Shown piece after piece: positions 8,590 through 16,833 of a stretch of 64,000 nt of DNA. The position numbers were made by a program, and so were the translations under genes. Every line of letters starts with the position of its first letter. Position 1 is the stretch's first letter. The stretch lies in contig DAISGI010000004.1 in NCBI GenBank assembly GCA_036823195.1, positions 38,339 to 102,338 of the forward strand. Reading direction: 5' to 3'. This DNA comes from UBA4874 sp002399435. Its GTDB lineage: Bacteria > Bacillota > Clostridia > Caldicoprobacterales > DTU083. A model generated the notes under the pieces. It saw only the letters and a list, made by a program, of their open reading frames with translations, was not told the DNA's origin and searched no databases.

Positions 8590-9112
8590 GGTAAGACAGC
8601 CTCTCCCATGTCCTGGTTTTCTTCAGGGCAAACAGGATGGCCGGAATAAGAATCAGCTGAAGGAGTATGCCAGGCAGGGCTGTGACAAAAGCGCCGGACA
8701 GGAAGGCCGAAAACAGATAGGGCTTTCCTGATATTCCCAGAAGAATGAGATTGGCAATTCCCATGACCACCCGTCCTGCCAGCATCGACCCCACCAGGGA
8801 TACGACGACGGGATATTTACGGGACAGAAAGCCGGCAAAAAAGCCATAAGCCGCCAATTCCAGTGCCATGGAGATCCCTACCGGGTAAATCGGCGGCATA
8901 CCGGTTGTAAAACTGGAAAGGAATGGGACGATAAATCCCACCAGGGCGCCATATTTCCATCCGACAAGAAATCCACAGAGCAGGACAGGAAGATGCATAG
9001 GCAAAAGCACTTGACCGACCACCCCCAGGGGATGAAAAGCGATGGGCAGCAATACACCCAGTGCAGTAAACAAGGCGGCCAGAACAAGCTGAAGCGTCGT
9101 TGATTTTTTCAC
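8582..9112 (-). CDS. ECF transporter S-component (substrate-binding membrane subunit)
   Basis: A 176-residue protein with about six membrane spans. It starts with GTG, six bases after AGGAGG. The motif LPMHLPVLLCGFLVGWKYG in the second span region is characteristic of ECF_trnsprt S-components of group II, which borrow a shared EcfAAT energy module. The vitamin or nucleoside bound is not known. It is followed by an overlapping P-loop kinase gene and preceded by a leader of about 220 bases with a strong hairpin, so regulation by attenuation or a riboswitch-like element is plausible. Confidence 0.85.
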   Translation of the reverse strand: MKKSTTLQLVLAALFTALGVLLPIAFHPLGVVGQVLLPMHLPVLLCGFLVGWKYGALVGFIVPFLSSFTTGMPPIYPVGISMALELAAYGFFAGFLSRKYPVVVSLVGSMLAGRVVMGIANLILLGISGKPYLFSAFLSGAFVTALPGILLQLILIPAILFALKKTRTWERLSYHD

Positions 9113-9135
9113 AGATATCCTCCTTTAAAAAATAA

Positions 9136-9182
9136 ACCACGAATGAATTGTTTTTGTTCTCAAAAACAAATACCTTCGTGGT
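9136..9182 (-). promoter_or_regulatory. Extended hairpin in the leader of the ECF gene
   Basis: Outer arms ACCACGAA (9136-9143) and TTCGTGGT (9175-9182) enclose an inner 9-bp stem (9148-9156 with 9161-9169). In the minus-strand transcript the outer stem is followed by TTATTTTTT and then at once by the AGGAGG of the S-component gene. It has the form of an intrinsic terminator placed before the gene, hence a candidate attenuator. The upstream leader (9183-9333) can form two more short hairpins, but I could not match it to TPP, FMN, preQ1, THF or cobalamin riboswitch consensus sequences. Confidence 0.55.
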
Positions 9183-9339
9183 ATTATGATTACATGGTAT
9201 GTACTTATTGGTTTCCCTTAGTGATTCTTCTTAATAAAATCCTCCATATAGGCATTCTTCCGTTCATAGTTTCCATTGCGTCATGAACCACTCCGCCCTG
9301 ATGCGCAGGCGGCATTGACTTCTGTCAATCATTGCCTTC

Positions 9340-9369
9340 ATTATACCGCGGCAGACGGGACAAAGTCAA
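9340..9369 (-). promoter_or_regulatory. SigA-type promoter of the ECF/kinase operon
   Basis: On the minus strand TTGACT (9364-9369) is followed after 18 bases by TATAAT (9340-9345). Transcription would start near 9333, giving an untranslated leader of about 220 bases. Confidence 0.7.
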
Positions 9370-9402
9370 TTGCATTTTGCATTGATTCTTTTCAAACCGC
9401 TC

Positions 9403-9431
9403 GAAGCATCGAAGCATCGAAGCATCAAAGC
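9403..9431. repeat. Short GAAGCATC tandem repeat after the permease gene
   Basis: About three and a half copies of the 8-mer GAAGCATC lie 12 bases beyond the stop codon of the system B permease. Confidence 0.7.
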
Positions 9432-9442
9432 ATGTTGCTGCG

Positions 9443-10348
9443 TCACTCCTTAACCGATCCGATCATGACGCCTTTTACAAAGTACTTCTGCAAAAATGGA
9501 TACAGTACAAGGATGGGTATCGTGGCGACAATGATCGTGCAATACTGAACAAGCTGACGCGCCATATACACCAGATCCTCCGAACCGCCCATGATCGCCT
9601 CCTGATTCCCCATGGAGCCCAGATCATTGGAAATGAGGATCTGGCGCAGAATTAGCTGAAGCGGATGCAGCTTTGCTTTTTGCAGATAAAGCATGGCGGA
9701 AAACCATGAGTTCCAGTGTCCCACCGCATACCACAAGGTAATCACCGCCAGCATGGATTTGGACAGAGGAATAATAATGCGGTACAGAATGACCAAATCA
9801 TTCGCACCATCCAGTCTGGCGGACTCCTCCAGGCTATCCGGTATTCCACGAAAAGCGGTTCTGCAGATGATCATATTATATGTGGAGATTGCCCCGGGAA
9901 TGGTAACCGCCCAGAACGTATTGTTCATATTCAGGATCTTTGAGATGAGCAGATAACTTGGAATTAACCCGCCTCCAAAATACATGGTAAACACAATAAT
10001 GATTGTCAGGAATTTATTCCACAGGACGTTCCTCCGCGACAACACATAACCTCCCAGTGTCGTCATGAAAAGATTGATACTGAGCCCCAAAACAAGAATG
10101 ATCAGAGTATTCCGATAACCGCTCCATATGTTAGGATTGTTCACAACAATTTTATATCCTTCCAGCGTCGGTTTCCCGACAGGCCAAAATAACATGCCCA
10201 TATTTTTCATCAGCTCCAGCGGATTGGAAAGGGAAGCGGCAAGGACATGCCACATGGGAGCGACACACACAAAAGCAACCAGTGCAAGAAAAATATAGTT
10301 GAATATATCGAATATCCATTCCCCATTTGACTTTTTTATTACTGCCAT
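9443..10348 (-). CDS. Carbohydrate ABC transporter permease, YtcP/LplC type, system B
   Basis: Last gene of transporter operon B, about 301 residues with six predicted membrane spans. The EAA loop reads ESARLDGANDLV and the protein ends in YFVKGVMIGSVKE, as in other YtcP-type permeases. I placed the start at the ATG at 10348 because AAGGAGGGGG lies immediately upstream. A GTG 24 bases earlier would put this Shine-Dalgarno sequence inside the gene. The preceding permease gene ends 18 bases upstream. Confidence 0.9.
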   Translation of the reverse strand: MAVIKKSNGEWIFDIFNYIFLALVAFVCVAPMWHVLAASLSNPLELMKNMGMLFWPVGKPTLEGYKIVVNNPNIWSGYRNTLIILVLGLSINLFMTTLGGYVLSRRNVLWNKFLTIIIVFTMYFGGGLIPSYLLISKILNMNNTFWAVTIPGAISTYNMIICRTAFRGIPDSLEESARLDGANDLVILYRIIIPLSKSMLAVITLWYAVGHWNSWFSAMLYLQKAKLHPLQLILRQILISNDLGSMGNQEAIMGGSEDLVYMARQLVQYCTIIVATIPILVLYPFLQKYFVKGVMIGSVKE

Positions 10349-10365
10349 AACGCTTTTCCCCCTCC

Positions 10366-11280
10366 TTACCACAGACTGGTCTCGGAAACTTTCCTGGATA
10401 TAAAGTTGGCGGTTACCACCAGGATGAAGTTCACTATCGAATTGAACAGACCAACAGCCGCGGAAAAGCTCCAGTCCGTATCGATGATACCGCGTCGGTA
10501 CACATACGTGGAGATGACATCCGCTGTTTCATAAATACCCGTATTGTACAGCAAAAACACCTTTTCAAAACCAACACTCATGAGGGATCCCATACGGAGA
10601 ATCAACATAATGATGATGGTAGGCAAAATCCCCGGCAGAGTAACGTGCACCATACGGGCAAACCGCCCAGCTCCATCAATAATTGCAGCCTCATACAGCT
10701 GTTGGTCTATTTTAGAAATGGCAGCCAAATAAATAATGGATCCCCATCCCACGCCCTGCCAGATGCCCGATACGACATATATCGTCCGAAAATTTGATGG
10801 ATCCTGGAGCAGTGTGCTGCGCGCCTTCTTCCCGAAGAAAAAAGCGATGATGTCATTTACAAGTCCTGTGGAGGCAGTAAAGTTTTTGATCAGGGCACAG
10901 ATTACCACAAGGGAGATAAAGTGGGGAAGGTAAGAGAGTGTTTGAATCACGCGCTTATATCGGGTTGCCAGGATCTCATTCAGTAAAATGGCCAGCAGAA
11001 GCGGTGCGGGAAATCCAAAGATCAATTCATAAAAACTGATCAGAAAAGTATTTCGGATCAAACGAAACGCATAGGGACCAGTAAAAAAAGTATGAAAATG
11101 CTTCAGCCCTGCCCATGGGCTCCCCAGAATACCACCTGCAGGCGTGAAGTCCTTAAAGGCGATGATTGCGCCATACATAGGCTGGTAGTGGAACAGCAGA
11201 TAATAGGCAAGCACAGGCAATGCCATCAAATAGATATATCGGTTTCTCTTAAAATCCTTGTGAATGATGGACCGAGTCAT
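10366..11280 (-). CDS. Carbohydrate ABC transporter permease, LplB type, system B
   Basis: Middle gene of operon B, about 304 residues. After a basic tail (KDFKRNRYIYLMALPVLAYY) come six predicted spans, with the EAA loop EAAIIDGAGRFA. It would pair with the YtcP-type subunit to form the membrane channel of a CUT1 importer. The ATG at 11280 is preferred because AGAGGTG stands six bases upstream. A GTG nine bases earlier overlaps that site. The gene lies about 110 bases after the binding-protein gene. Confidence 0.9.
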   Translation of the reverse strand: MTRSIIHKDFKRNRYIYLMALPVLAYYLLFHYQPMYGAIIAFKDFTPAGGILGSPWAGLKHFHTFFTGPYAFRLIRNTFLISFYELIFGFPAPLLLAILLNEILATRYKRVIQTLSYLPHFISLVVICALIKNFTASTGLVNDIIAFFFGKKARSTLLQDPSNFRTIYVVSGIWQGVGWGSIIYLAAISKIDQQLYEAAIIDGAGRFARMVHVTLPGILPTIIIMLILRMGSLMSVGFEKVFLLYNTGIYETADVISTYVYRRGIIDTDWSFSAAVGLFNSIVNFILVVTANFISRKVSETSLW

Positions 11281-11391
11281 GTAATTCACCTCTTTGATTG
11301 ATCAACAGAATCAACAGGGAAAAACCTCAGTTGGCTCTTCCCTGCTTTCTGTGAAAATTGTGCCTTTCTTTAGAGCCCATTTACCAGTTCC

Positions 11392-13044
11392 CTAGCGCTT
11401 GTTGTAACGTTTCAATGCAGTTTTATACAGTTCGCAGACCTGATCAATGCCAAATCCGTTTATGGTGGATTGATAAGTATCAAACTTTGAAAGAGGTTCC
11501 GTTCCGGTTATGAATTTGACTATCATTTCATCACGATAGGTATTGGCATCCGAAAGAATGGTGGCAGATTCCGCGCCTTCCTCTGCAGTAAGCGTAATGG
11601 GTGGCAGGTGCCAATCGTCATGGCTCTTTTGCTGCTCCTCCCAGACAACGCGGAATTTCTCCAGACGATCGATGGAACGACGGGGGTTGGACCGATAATC
11701 ACTCTTCAGATACGGGCCGTTATGCCGCCGGAAAACTTCGTTCTTGATGTCCCAGTTCGGCGGCGCAAATTCTTTGAAATACTGCGGCATACCCAGCTCG
11801 TTTTTTTCGTCATAGGTTTGTCCCTTTGGCCCAAAGTTCATGATATTGGCGCCTTCCACTGCGTAGCCCCAATCCATCCACTTTACTGCCGCCTCCGGGT
11901 TTTTGCAGTCCCTGGTGATCACGGTCCAGTACCCACGCTCCATATTATTGCGATAGGTCCAGTGAATTTCGTCGGAGGAATCGTTCAACTTCGGATACGG
12001 CGCTCCCACAAACTGTATATCTTCCAGTTCTGTCTTCAGGGGAAGTGCCGTGCCATCCTGCATTTTGGCAGCCAGCTGGCCGCGCATATACTGGGATTCG
12101 GTCTCTTTTGCATCCCGGGTAGGAAAGTCCGGATCAATCAGGCCTTCTTTGTACCAGTTGTGCATGAGCTTTAGATAATTTTTGAACTCGGGCTGTGCGG
12201 GACCCCACAATACTTTATTGTCCTTTACGTAAAACTCCGGCGCAATCCCGAAGGCTGTAACAAATACACCAGTGGAATTCTGGATGCCGGTTTTCTCAAT
12301 CGCCATGACAACCTCCGGATGGTATTTCTCTTTCATCTGCGTCAGTGCTTCCGTCCAATCGTCAATGGTTTTCGGGACTTCCAGATTCAGCTCTTCCAGC
12401 CAGTCCCCACGGATGAACGGGCCGCACCAGGGGTTTTCTCGGGTAATCGTCCAATCGTCACCAGGCAAATCCGAACAAACCATGCTAAAGCCCATCAGAT
12501 TGCCTGTGTCGGAATACACTTCCTTTCTCAATTCGGGATCGGAGTTAATGATCTTCATATAATTTGGAGCATACTGCTCACAGAGTTCGTTGATATTGAT
12601 ATAAATGCCGTCGTGAATTGCCCGGTCAATCCCGCCTTTATATTTTTCAGCCGTTTCAATGAGATCCGGCAGCTCATCGGAGGCAATCATAACGGCAAAC
12701 GTTTCATTCTCCTGTCCTTCCGGCGGATGAATCCATTCCATTTTTACACCCGTCTGCTTTTCCTTTTCCATGTAGGCCAGATTCTGGGAAAAATCCTGGA
12801 TCTCCTGCCTGGAAGTACCGCCAAATGGCACCCAATAGGACAGCTTAACCCCATCCAGATTCACTTCTTTTGGTGAACCTGACTTACCGGCATTGGACCC
12901 GTTTTTATTGTCCGATTCTTTTGGAGACTTTGACGCGACATCCGAATTCCCGGAAGAACATGCTGAAAGTACAAAAGATGCTATCAACAAACCACATAGA
13001 AAACAAATCAGTCCCTTGTTCATTCCTTTCTTCTTGTTCCCCAT
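11392..13044 (-). CDS. Sugar ABC transporter substrate-binding lipoprotein, system B
   Basis: The external binding protein of importer B, about 550 residues. From the ATG at 13044 the signal sequence has basic residues (GNKKKGMNKG), a hydrophobic core and the lipobox VLSAC with the Cys at about residue 29, followed by a Ser/Asn/Lys-rich linker. The body has the family 1 extracellular solute-binding fold pattern, with LSYWVPFGG near the N-terminus and the conserved PWCGPFIRGDWLEELNLEVP segment. It is the first gene of its operon, unlike in systems A and D. Starts at a TTG (13071) or a later ATG (13023) are possible but less well placed. Confidence 0.88.
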   Translation of the reverse strand: MGNKKKGMNKGLICFLCGLLIASFVLSACSSGNSDVASKSPKESDNKNGSNAGKSGSPKEVNLDGVKLSYWVPFGGTSRQEIQDFSQNLAYMEKEKQTGVKMEWIHPPEGQENETFAVMIASDELPDLIETAEKYKGGIDRAIHDGIYININELCEQYAPNYMKIINSDPELRKEVYSDTGNLMGFSMVCSDLPGDDWTITRENPWCGPFIRGDWLEELNLEVPKTIDDWTEALTQMKEKYHPEVVMAIEKTGIQNSTGVFVTAFGIAPEFYVKDNKVLWGPAQPEFKNYLKLMHNWYKEGLIDPDFPTRDAKETESQYMRGQLAAKMQDGTALPLKTELEDIQFVGAPYPKLNDSSDEIHWTYRNNMERGYWTVITRDCKNPEAAVKWMDWGYAVEGANIMNFGPKGQTYDEKNELGMPQYFKEFAPPNWDIKNEVFRRHNGPYLKSDYRSNPRRSIDRLEKFRVVWEEQQKSHDDWHLPPITLTAEEGAESATILSDANTYRDEMIVKFITGTEPLSKFDTYQSTINGFGIDQVCELYKTALKRYNKR

Positions 13045-13431
13045 TCCTTTCTTCTCCCTTCCTGAGCTCAAATGACTGCTGATCTCCCAATCTACACAAA
13101 TAGTCAGGTTTTTCTAACAAGCACCTCCCCTCCATATCCCTAGGATTTTGTTGCACAGCATTTATTAACAGCAAACAGACAACTGCCAGAAACAGCCTGT
13201 CATGCTATGACCACTAATATTCATATGCTATGTATATGCATATGTAAATGACCATATGACAATATCCATGCCTCACAGCTTCCATTAAGGGCTTTTGAGC
13301 CCAATAAAAGTTTCCGGGTAAACCTTGAGCGCATAACAAATAGATTTTTTAACATATTTGAAGCATAATAATAATGAGGGTTGATATTTACAAAAAAGAT
13401 GAGTGTATGTGGATGGAGTAGGTGTTCCCTG
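13045..13431. other. Upstream region of transporter operon B, no gene seen
   Basis: This AT-rich stretch carries three CATATG words (13222-13258) in a short dyad-rich segment but no promoter that I can define with confidence and no reading frame with coding character. It ends at the assembly gap. Confidence 0.4.
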
Positions 13432-13531
13432 NNNNNNNNNNNNNNNNNNNNNNNNNNNNNNNNNNNNNNNNNNNNNNNNNNNNNNNNNNNNNNNNNNNNN
13501 NNNNNNNNNNNNNNNNNNNNNNNNNNNNNNN
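13432..13531. other. Assembly gap (100 N)
   Basis: Exactly 100 N, the usual length for a scaffold gap of unknown size. It removes the 5' part of the regulator pseudogene to its right or whatever else lay between. Confidence 0.99.
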
Positions 13532-13940
13532 TGACAAAAAGAGGTGATATTCATATTGTAAGCTATAATATTGATCCACGGCCGCGCAATACCTGAAAGC
13601 ACAAAGTCTAAGCCAGAAGGAACTGGCAGAAAAGATCGGCATCAGCAACAGCCGTGTGTCAAATTGGGAAAAGGGCATAAACCGCACTGATGTGGATATT
13701 CCTGCCGACATCTGTACTGCTCTCAACGTGTCTCCAAACGTATTGCCTGAAGTCCGTCTTCCACCGAATGACCTCAGCGATATCAAACGCATGGTTATCA
13801 TGGAATACCGAAAAAGGCCGGAACTTCAGCATGCAGTCAATTTTCTCCCTGGAGTGGAAACAGGCAGGGATCCGAAAGCATACGAAATTTTCAGGTTTTG
13901 GACACACTTTTCATCAACCGCAATATATTATCCATCGTGA
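13532..13940 (+). pseudogene. Broken Xre-family transcriptional regulator
   Basis: The stretch from about 13593 encodes a Cro/CI-type helix-turn-helix, LSQKELAEKIGISNSRVSNW, and then RMVIMEYRKRPELQHAVNFL, a C-terminal tail common in short Clostridia regulators. No start codon exists in this frame. The expected N-terminus (NIDPRPRN) lies in a different frame just upstream, so one base is missing near 13587-13593. The 3' end runs past the usual LLGV ending into the tail of the glycerate kinase gene on the other strand. Together with the gap on its left this is best read as a decayed gene, though a sequencing error near the contig edge could also explain the frameshift. Confidence 0.7.
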
Positions 13941-15030
13941 AAGCCAGGTTCTCCTTGCTTTTGTAGCGGCTGGTCTCAAAGGCTTCCGGCATTCGGTTGA
14001 TCGTAAAGACAGACGATACTCCCACGTTATATGCCGCATCAATGCCTTCCTCCGCCCCGCCAACAATCACGGTAACCGGGACATTTTGCTTATGGGCTCT
14101 CCCTGCCACTCCGATTACAACCTTGCCCCGGAGACTCTGACCATCCATCTTCCCTTCCCCGGTAAATACCATGTCTGCATCCGAAATAACAGAATCGAAA
14201 TGAACCGTGTCCAGGACCGTTTCGATTCCCATCTGCAATTTCGAATGGAAAAACGCGATCATTCCAGCCCCCATGGCGCCTGCCGCCCCAGTCCCGGGAA
14301 TCTCCCCCAAATCCTGATGCAGGTCTCTTTTTATCACATCTGCCAGGTGCCGCACGCCTTCCTCCAACTGCAAGACCATCTGGGGATCTGCACCCTTCTG
14401 CAGTCCAAACACATGAGAAGCCCCTGCCGGCCCGTACATCGGATTGTCAATATCGCACATCGTAACGATCTCGACGCCATCCAGGATTTTTGCCCGGCCG
14501 GATGGTTCAATCCGCTTAATCTCATTCAGGGTTCCGCCTACCGGAACAAATTCCTCATTTTCCGCATTGTAAAACTTCACGCCGACCGCAGCAGCAGCTC
14601 CGCAGCCGCCGTCATTTGTACTGCTGCCGCCAAGGCCGACAATGATCTTTCCGGCCCCTCTTTCTGCCGCATCCAGAATGAGCTGACCAACCCCATAGGT
14701 AGTGGTTTTGCAGGGATCCTTCCTGCCTTCTGCCAGAGGCAGCCCTGCGCAGGCGGCCATTTCAACCACCGCTGTCCTGCCATCCTGCAGCAGTCCATAA
14801 AAGGAATCCAACTCTTCAAAAAAGGGATTCTTTACCGAAACGGAAACCTTTTCTCCGCCCAATGCTTCCAGAAAGCAATCGACACTGCCTTCCCCGCCAT
14901 CCGCCACAGGGATGGCGACGACTTCACAGTGCGGGAAATGTTCCTTTATTTTACCGCTCAGAATACTGCATATTTCCACAGAACTTAACGTGCCCTTAAA
15001 AGAATCGGGAATGATAACTGCTTTTCTCAT
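13891..15030 (-). CDS. Glycerate kinase (GckA/GlxK type)
   Basis: Phosphorylates D-glycerate with ATP. The 379-residue protein begins KAVIIPDSFKGTLSSVE, the N-terminal signature of glycerate kinase type 1/2 (PF02595). It contains IPVADGGEGS, the glycine-rich GLGGSSTNDGGCGAAAA, TGAAGAMGAGM and FTGEGKMDGQS, all hallmarks of the family. The ATG at 15030 has GGAAGGAG upstream. A longer start 36 bases earlier is less likely. It lies downstream of the lactonase-like gene and ends within a broken regulator gene on the other strand. Glycerate could arise from sugar acid breakdown. Confidence 0.93.
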   Translation of the reverse strand: MRKAVIIPDSFKGTLSSVEICSILSGKIKEHFPHCEVVAIPVADGGEGSVDCFLEALGGEKVSVSVKNPFFEELDSFYGLLQDGRTAVVEMAACAGLPLAEGRKDPCKTTTYGVGQLILDAAERGAGKIIVGLGGSSTNDGGCGAAAAVGVKFYNAENEEFVPVGGTLNEIKRIEPSGRAKILDGVEIVTMCDIDNPMYGPAGASHVFGLQKGADPQMVLQLEEGVRHLADVIKRDLHQDLGEIPGTGAAGAMGAGMIAFFHSKLQMGIETVLDTVHFDSVISDADMVFTGEGKMDGQSLRGKVVIGVAGRAHKQNVPVTVIVGGAEEGIDAAYNVGVSSVFTINRMPEAFETSRYKSKENLAFTMDNILRLMKSVSKT

Positions 15031-15119
15031 GATTTTCTCCTTCCATGGCTCCTCATTCTCCTTCACAAATCAGGAACCTTGTTCCTGCCCACACTGGCCC
15101 TCAATGCCCGTCATATGGA

Positions 15120-16193
15120 TCATTGCCGGCTAAAATTCTCCAAAATACATACCGGCATGGAAATTCCTTTGATTTCCCTGATGGGGACAATTGTACCGTC
15201 TTGCCTGGAGATACGATAAATGATCAGATTATCCGTATCCTGATTGGCACAAAGCAAAAGGGAACCGGTATGATCCAGCAGAAAATCCCTGGGAGTCTTC
15301 CCCTGTGTGGAAGTATTGGTGATGTGCGTAAGGTTCCCTGTATCCCTGTCAATCCGGAACAGGGAAATGCTGTCTTCTCCCCGATTGGAAGTGTACAGAT
15401 ACCGGCCATCCCGGTCAATCCGAATGGCAGCTCCCGTGGCATCGGGGTTGGGAGCCGGCAAGGCATTTACAATCTGCAGAATGTCAAAGCCTCTCTCTTC
15501 GGAATAAGACAATTCAATCACCTGGGAAGATAGTTCGGTCACCACATAGGCGACTTTCCCATTTGGATGGAACACCATATGTCTCGGACCGCAGCCCGCC
15601 GGCAGATGGAGGGTTCGCCCGTTGTCCCGCTCCAGCTGTCCGGTTCCCCTGTTGAACCGATAAACCACCACCATGTCCAGTCCCAGATCACAGACACACA
15701 GATATTTCCCTTCCGGAGTCAGGCAGGCAAAATGCGTATGGGCTCTTTCCTGGCGGACAGGATGGACTCCCTGTCCAAAATGCTGCTGCATACATGCCAG
15801 CTTTCCAACGCTGCCGTCCTTTCCCAAAGGATATACCTGCACCATCGCATCTGCGTACGATATTCCAAACAGCCAGGAGCCGGAAAGTTCCATCAAAATA
15901 TGACACAGTCCCCTTCCCGGAGCCTGTACCTCATTAATCTTCCTTAAATATCCCGTGGATGGCTCGATCCTATAGGCGACCACCTGCCCATTGCTGCCGT
16001 CCGTCGGTTCGCATGCTGCATACAGTGTCGTCCTCTCCGGATTGGCGGCCAGGTAAGTTGGGGAAACTGCCTCCGCATAAAGCTCCGGATCGCTGAACTC
16101 CCCGGTCTCCGGATTTCTTTTGATTCCGTAAATACCTTGGCTGGACTTGTCCGTATAGGTTCCAATATAGAAAGTAACAGGGGTCACCATCAT
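15120..16193 (-). CDS. Lactonase family beta-propeller protein (6-phosphogluconolactonase-like)
   Basis: A 357-residue seven-bladed beta-propeller of the PF10282 lactonase family, whose known members open 6-phosphogluconolactone or other sugar lactones. The start FYIGTYTDKSSQGIYGI is the family's first blade. Later blades show GRGLCHILMELSGSWLFGIS, CGPRHMVFHPNGKVAYVV and IDRDGRYLYTSNRG, and the protein ends in the repeat QGKTPRDFLLDHTGSLLLCA. GGAG precedes the start ATGATG (either Met is possible). It is the first gene of a pair with glycerate kinase, suggesting oxidative sugar-acid metabolism. The exact lactone is unknown. Confidence 0.88.
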   Translation of the reverse strand: MMVTPVTFYIGTYTDKSSQGIYGIKRNPETGEFSDPELYAEAVSPTYLAANPERTTLYAACEPTDGSNGQVVAYRIEPSTGYLRKINEVQAPGRGLCHILMELSGSWLFGISYADAMVQVYPLGKDGSVGKLACMQQHFGQGVHPVRQERAHTHFACLTPEGKYLCVCDLGLDMVVVYRFNRGTGQLERDNGRTLHLPAGCGPRHMVFHPNGKVAYVVTELSSQVIELSYSEERGFDILQIVNALPAPNPDATGAAIRIDRDGRYLYTSNRGEDSISLFRIDRDTGNLTHITNTSTQGKTPRDFLLDHTGSLLLCANQDTDNLIIYRISRQDGTIVPIREIKGISMPVCILENFSRQ

Positions 16194-16596
16194 CCCATCT
16201 CCTTTTTTTATCTGGCGCCTTTTCTTTCTGCTGATGTTCTTCGTTTTCTTTAGGCGGCCAGTTTATTTACACCGAAATTTCAAAACTCAGGGTTGATATT
16301 GCTGGCACCTGTCGTCACATGTTAAACGACCTACCTGTATCTCTTCTCCGTTTTCCCTTCTTTTCCTTTCTTTTTTCTCACTTTTCCCTTTACTCCCACT
16401 CCATAAAAATGCCACGGAAGCATCGACATTTCCATAACATGCCGGTACTTCCGTGGTAAGTTTATAAATTCAGAACGTAGGCACCCGAAGTCGTCTCGGA
16501 CACCCCACTGATTCCTGTATGTGTCGGTCATCCGATCTCCGCAATCCAAATGGGCTCTATCATAATTACATCGTAAGCGACTGGAGTGCCAAAAGT
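16194..16596 (-). other. Long leader region before the lactonase gene
   Basis: About 400 bases lie between the promoter in the dispersed repeat and the lactonase gene. Within them is the hairpin at 16412-16456 and an upstream GACAC/GTGTC stem near 16487-16513. A 106-codon open frame covers the stretch, but its composition does not look coding. A structured regulatory leader is inferred. Confidence 0.4.
16412..16456 (-). promoter_or_regulatory. 9-bp stem hairpin in the lactonase leader
   Basis: CCACGGAAG (16412-16420) pairs perfectly with CTTCCGTGG (16448-16456). In the minus-strand transcript the stem is followed by CATTTTTATGG. The arrangement resembles a terminator or antiterminator inside a leader, though the U-run is short. 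Confidence 0.5.
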
Positions 16597-16662
16597 CCTG
16601 TATATAAGGAAGGATCATTTCCACAATATCCCATGAAGATCCCGTTGTCAATCACCGGAGAA
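16597..16662 (-). repeat. 66-bp dispersed repeat carrying a promoter, copy 1
   Basis: This stretch matches 34717-34782 at 61 of 66 positions in the same orientation. On the minus strand it contains TTGACA (16646-16651), a 17-base spacer and TATTGT (16623-16628), then a near-palindromic GGAAATGATCCTTCC. It would drive the lactonase and glycerate kinase genes. Confidence 0.8.
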
Positions 16663-16714
16663 AATAAATAGATATAAATAAAAGATTACAAATTTTCTAA
16701 ATAAAATAATATAA

Positions 16715-16765
16715 AATAGTAAGCTATTATGGTAAAGTTGAATTGCGAATAGTTAAGCTATTAGG
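16715..16765 (+). promoter_or_regulatory. Two AATAG-CTATT dyads upstream of the MtaA-like gene
   Basis: AATAGTAAGCTATT (16715-16728) and AATAGTTAAGCTATT (16748-16762) are each inverted repeats with arms AATAG and CTATT, 33 bases apart. They lie 70-120 bases before the start of the methyltransferase gene in AT-rich sequence, the usual place for activator or repressor binding. The regulator is unknown; the AraC-type or PocR-type proteins nearby are candidates. Confidence 0.5.
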
Positions 16766-16833
16766 TTTTGACGAGAATTTATCGAAAAATTTGGAAGCCC
16801 TGGCTTACTAAATAATATTTTAGGAGGAAAAAT

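Noticed and set aside
16331..16651. 106-codon minus-strand reading frame
   Set aside because: It covers the promoter repeat and the hairpin leader, has no ribosome binding site at its start, and its ending is a Lys/Gly/Arg-rich stretch. Better explained as a structured leader.
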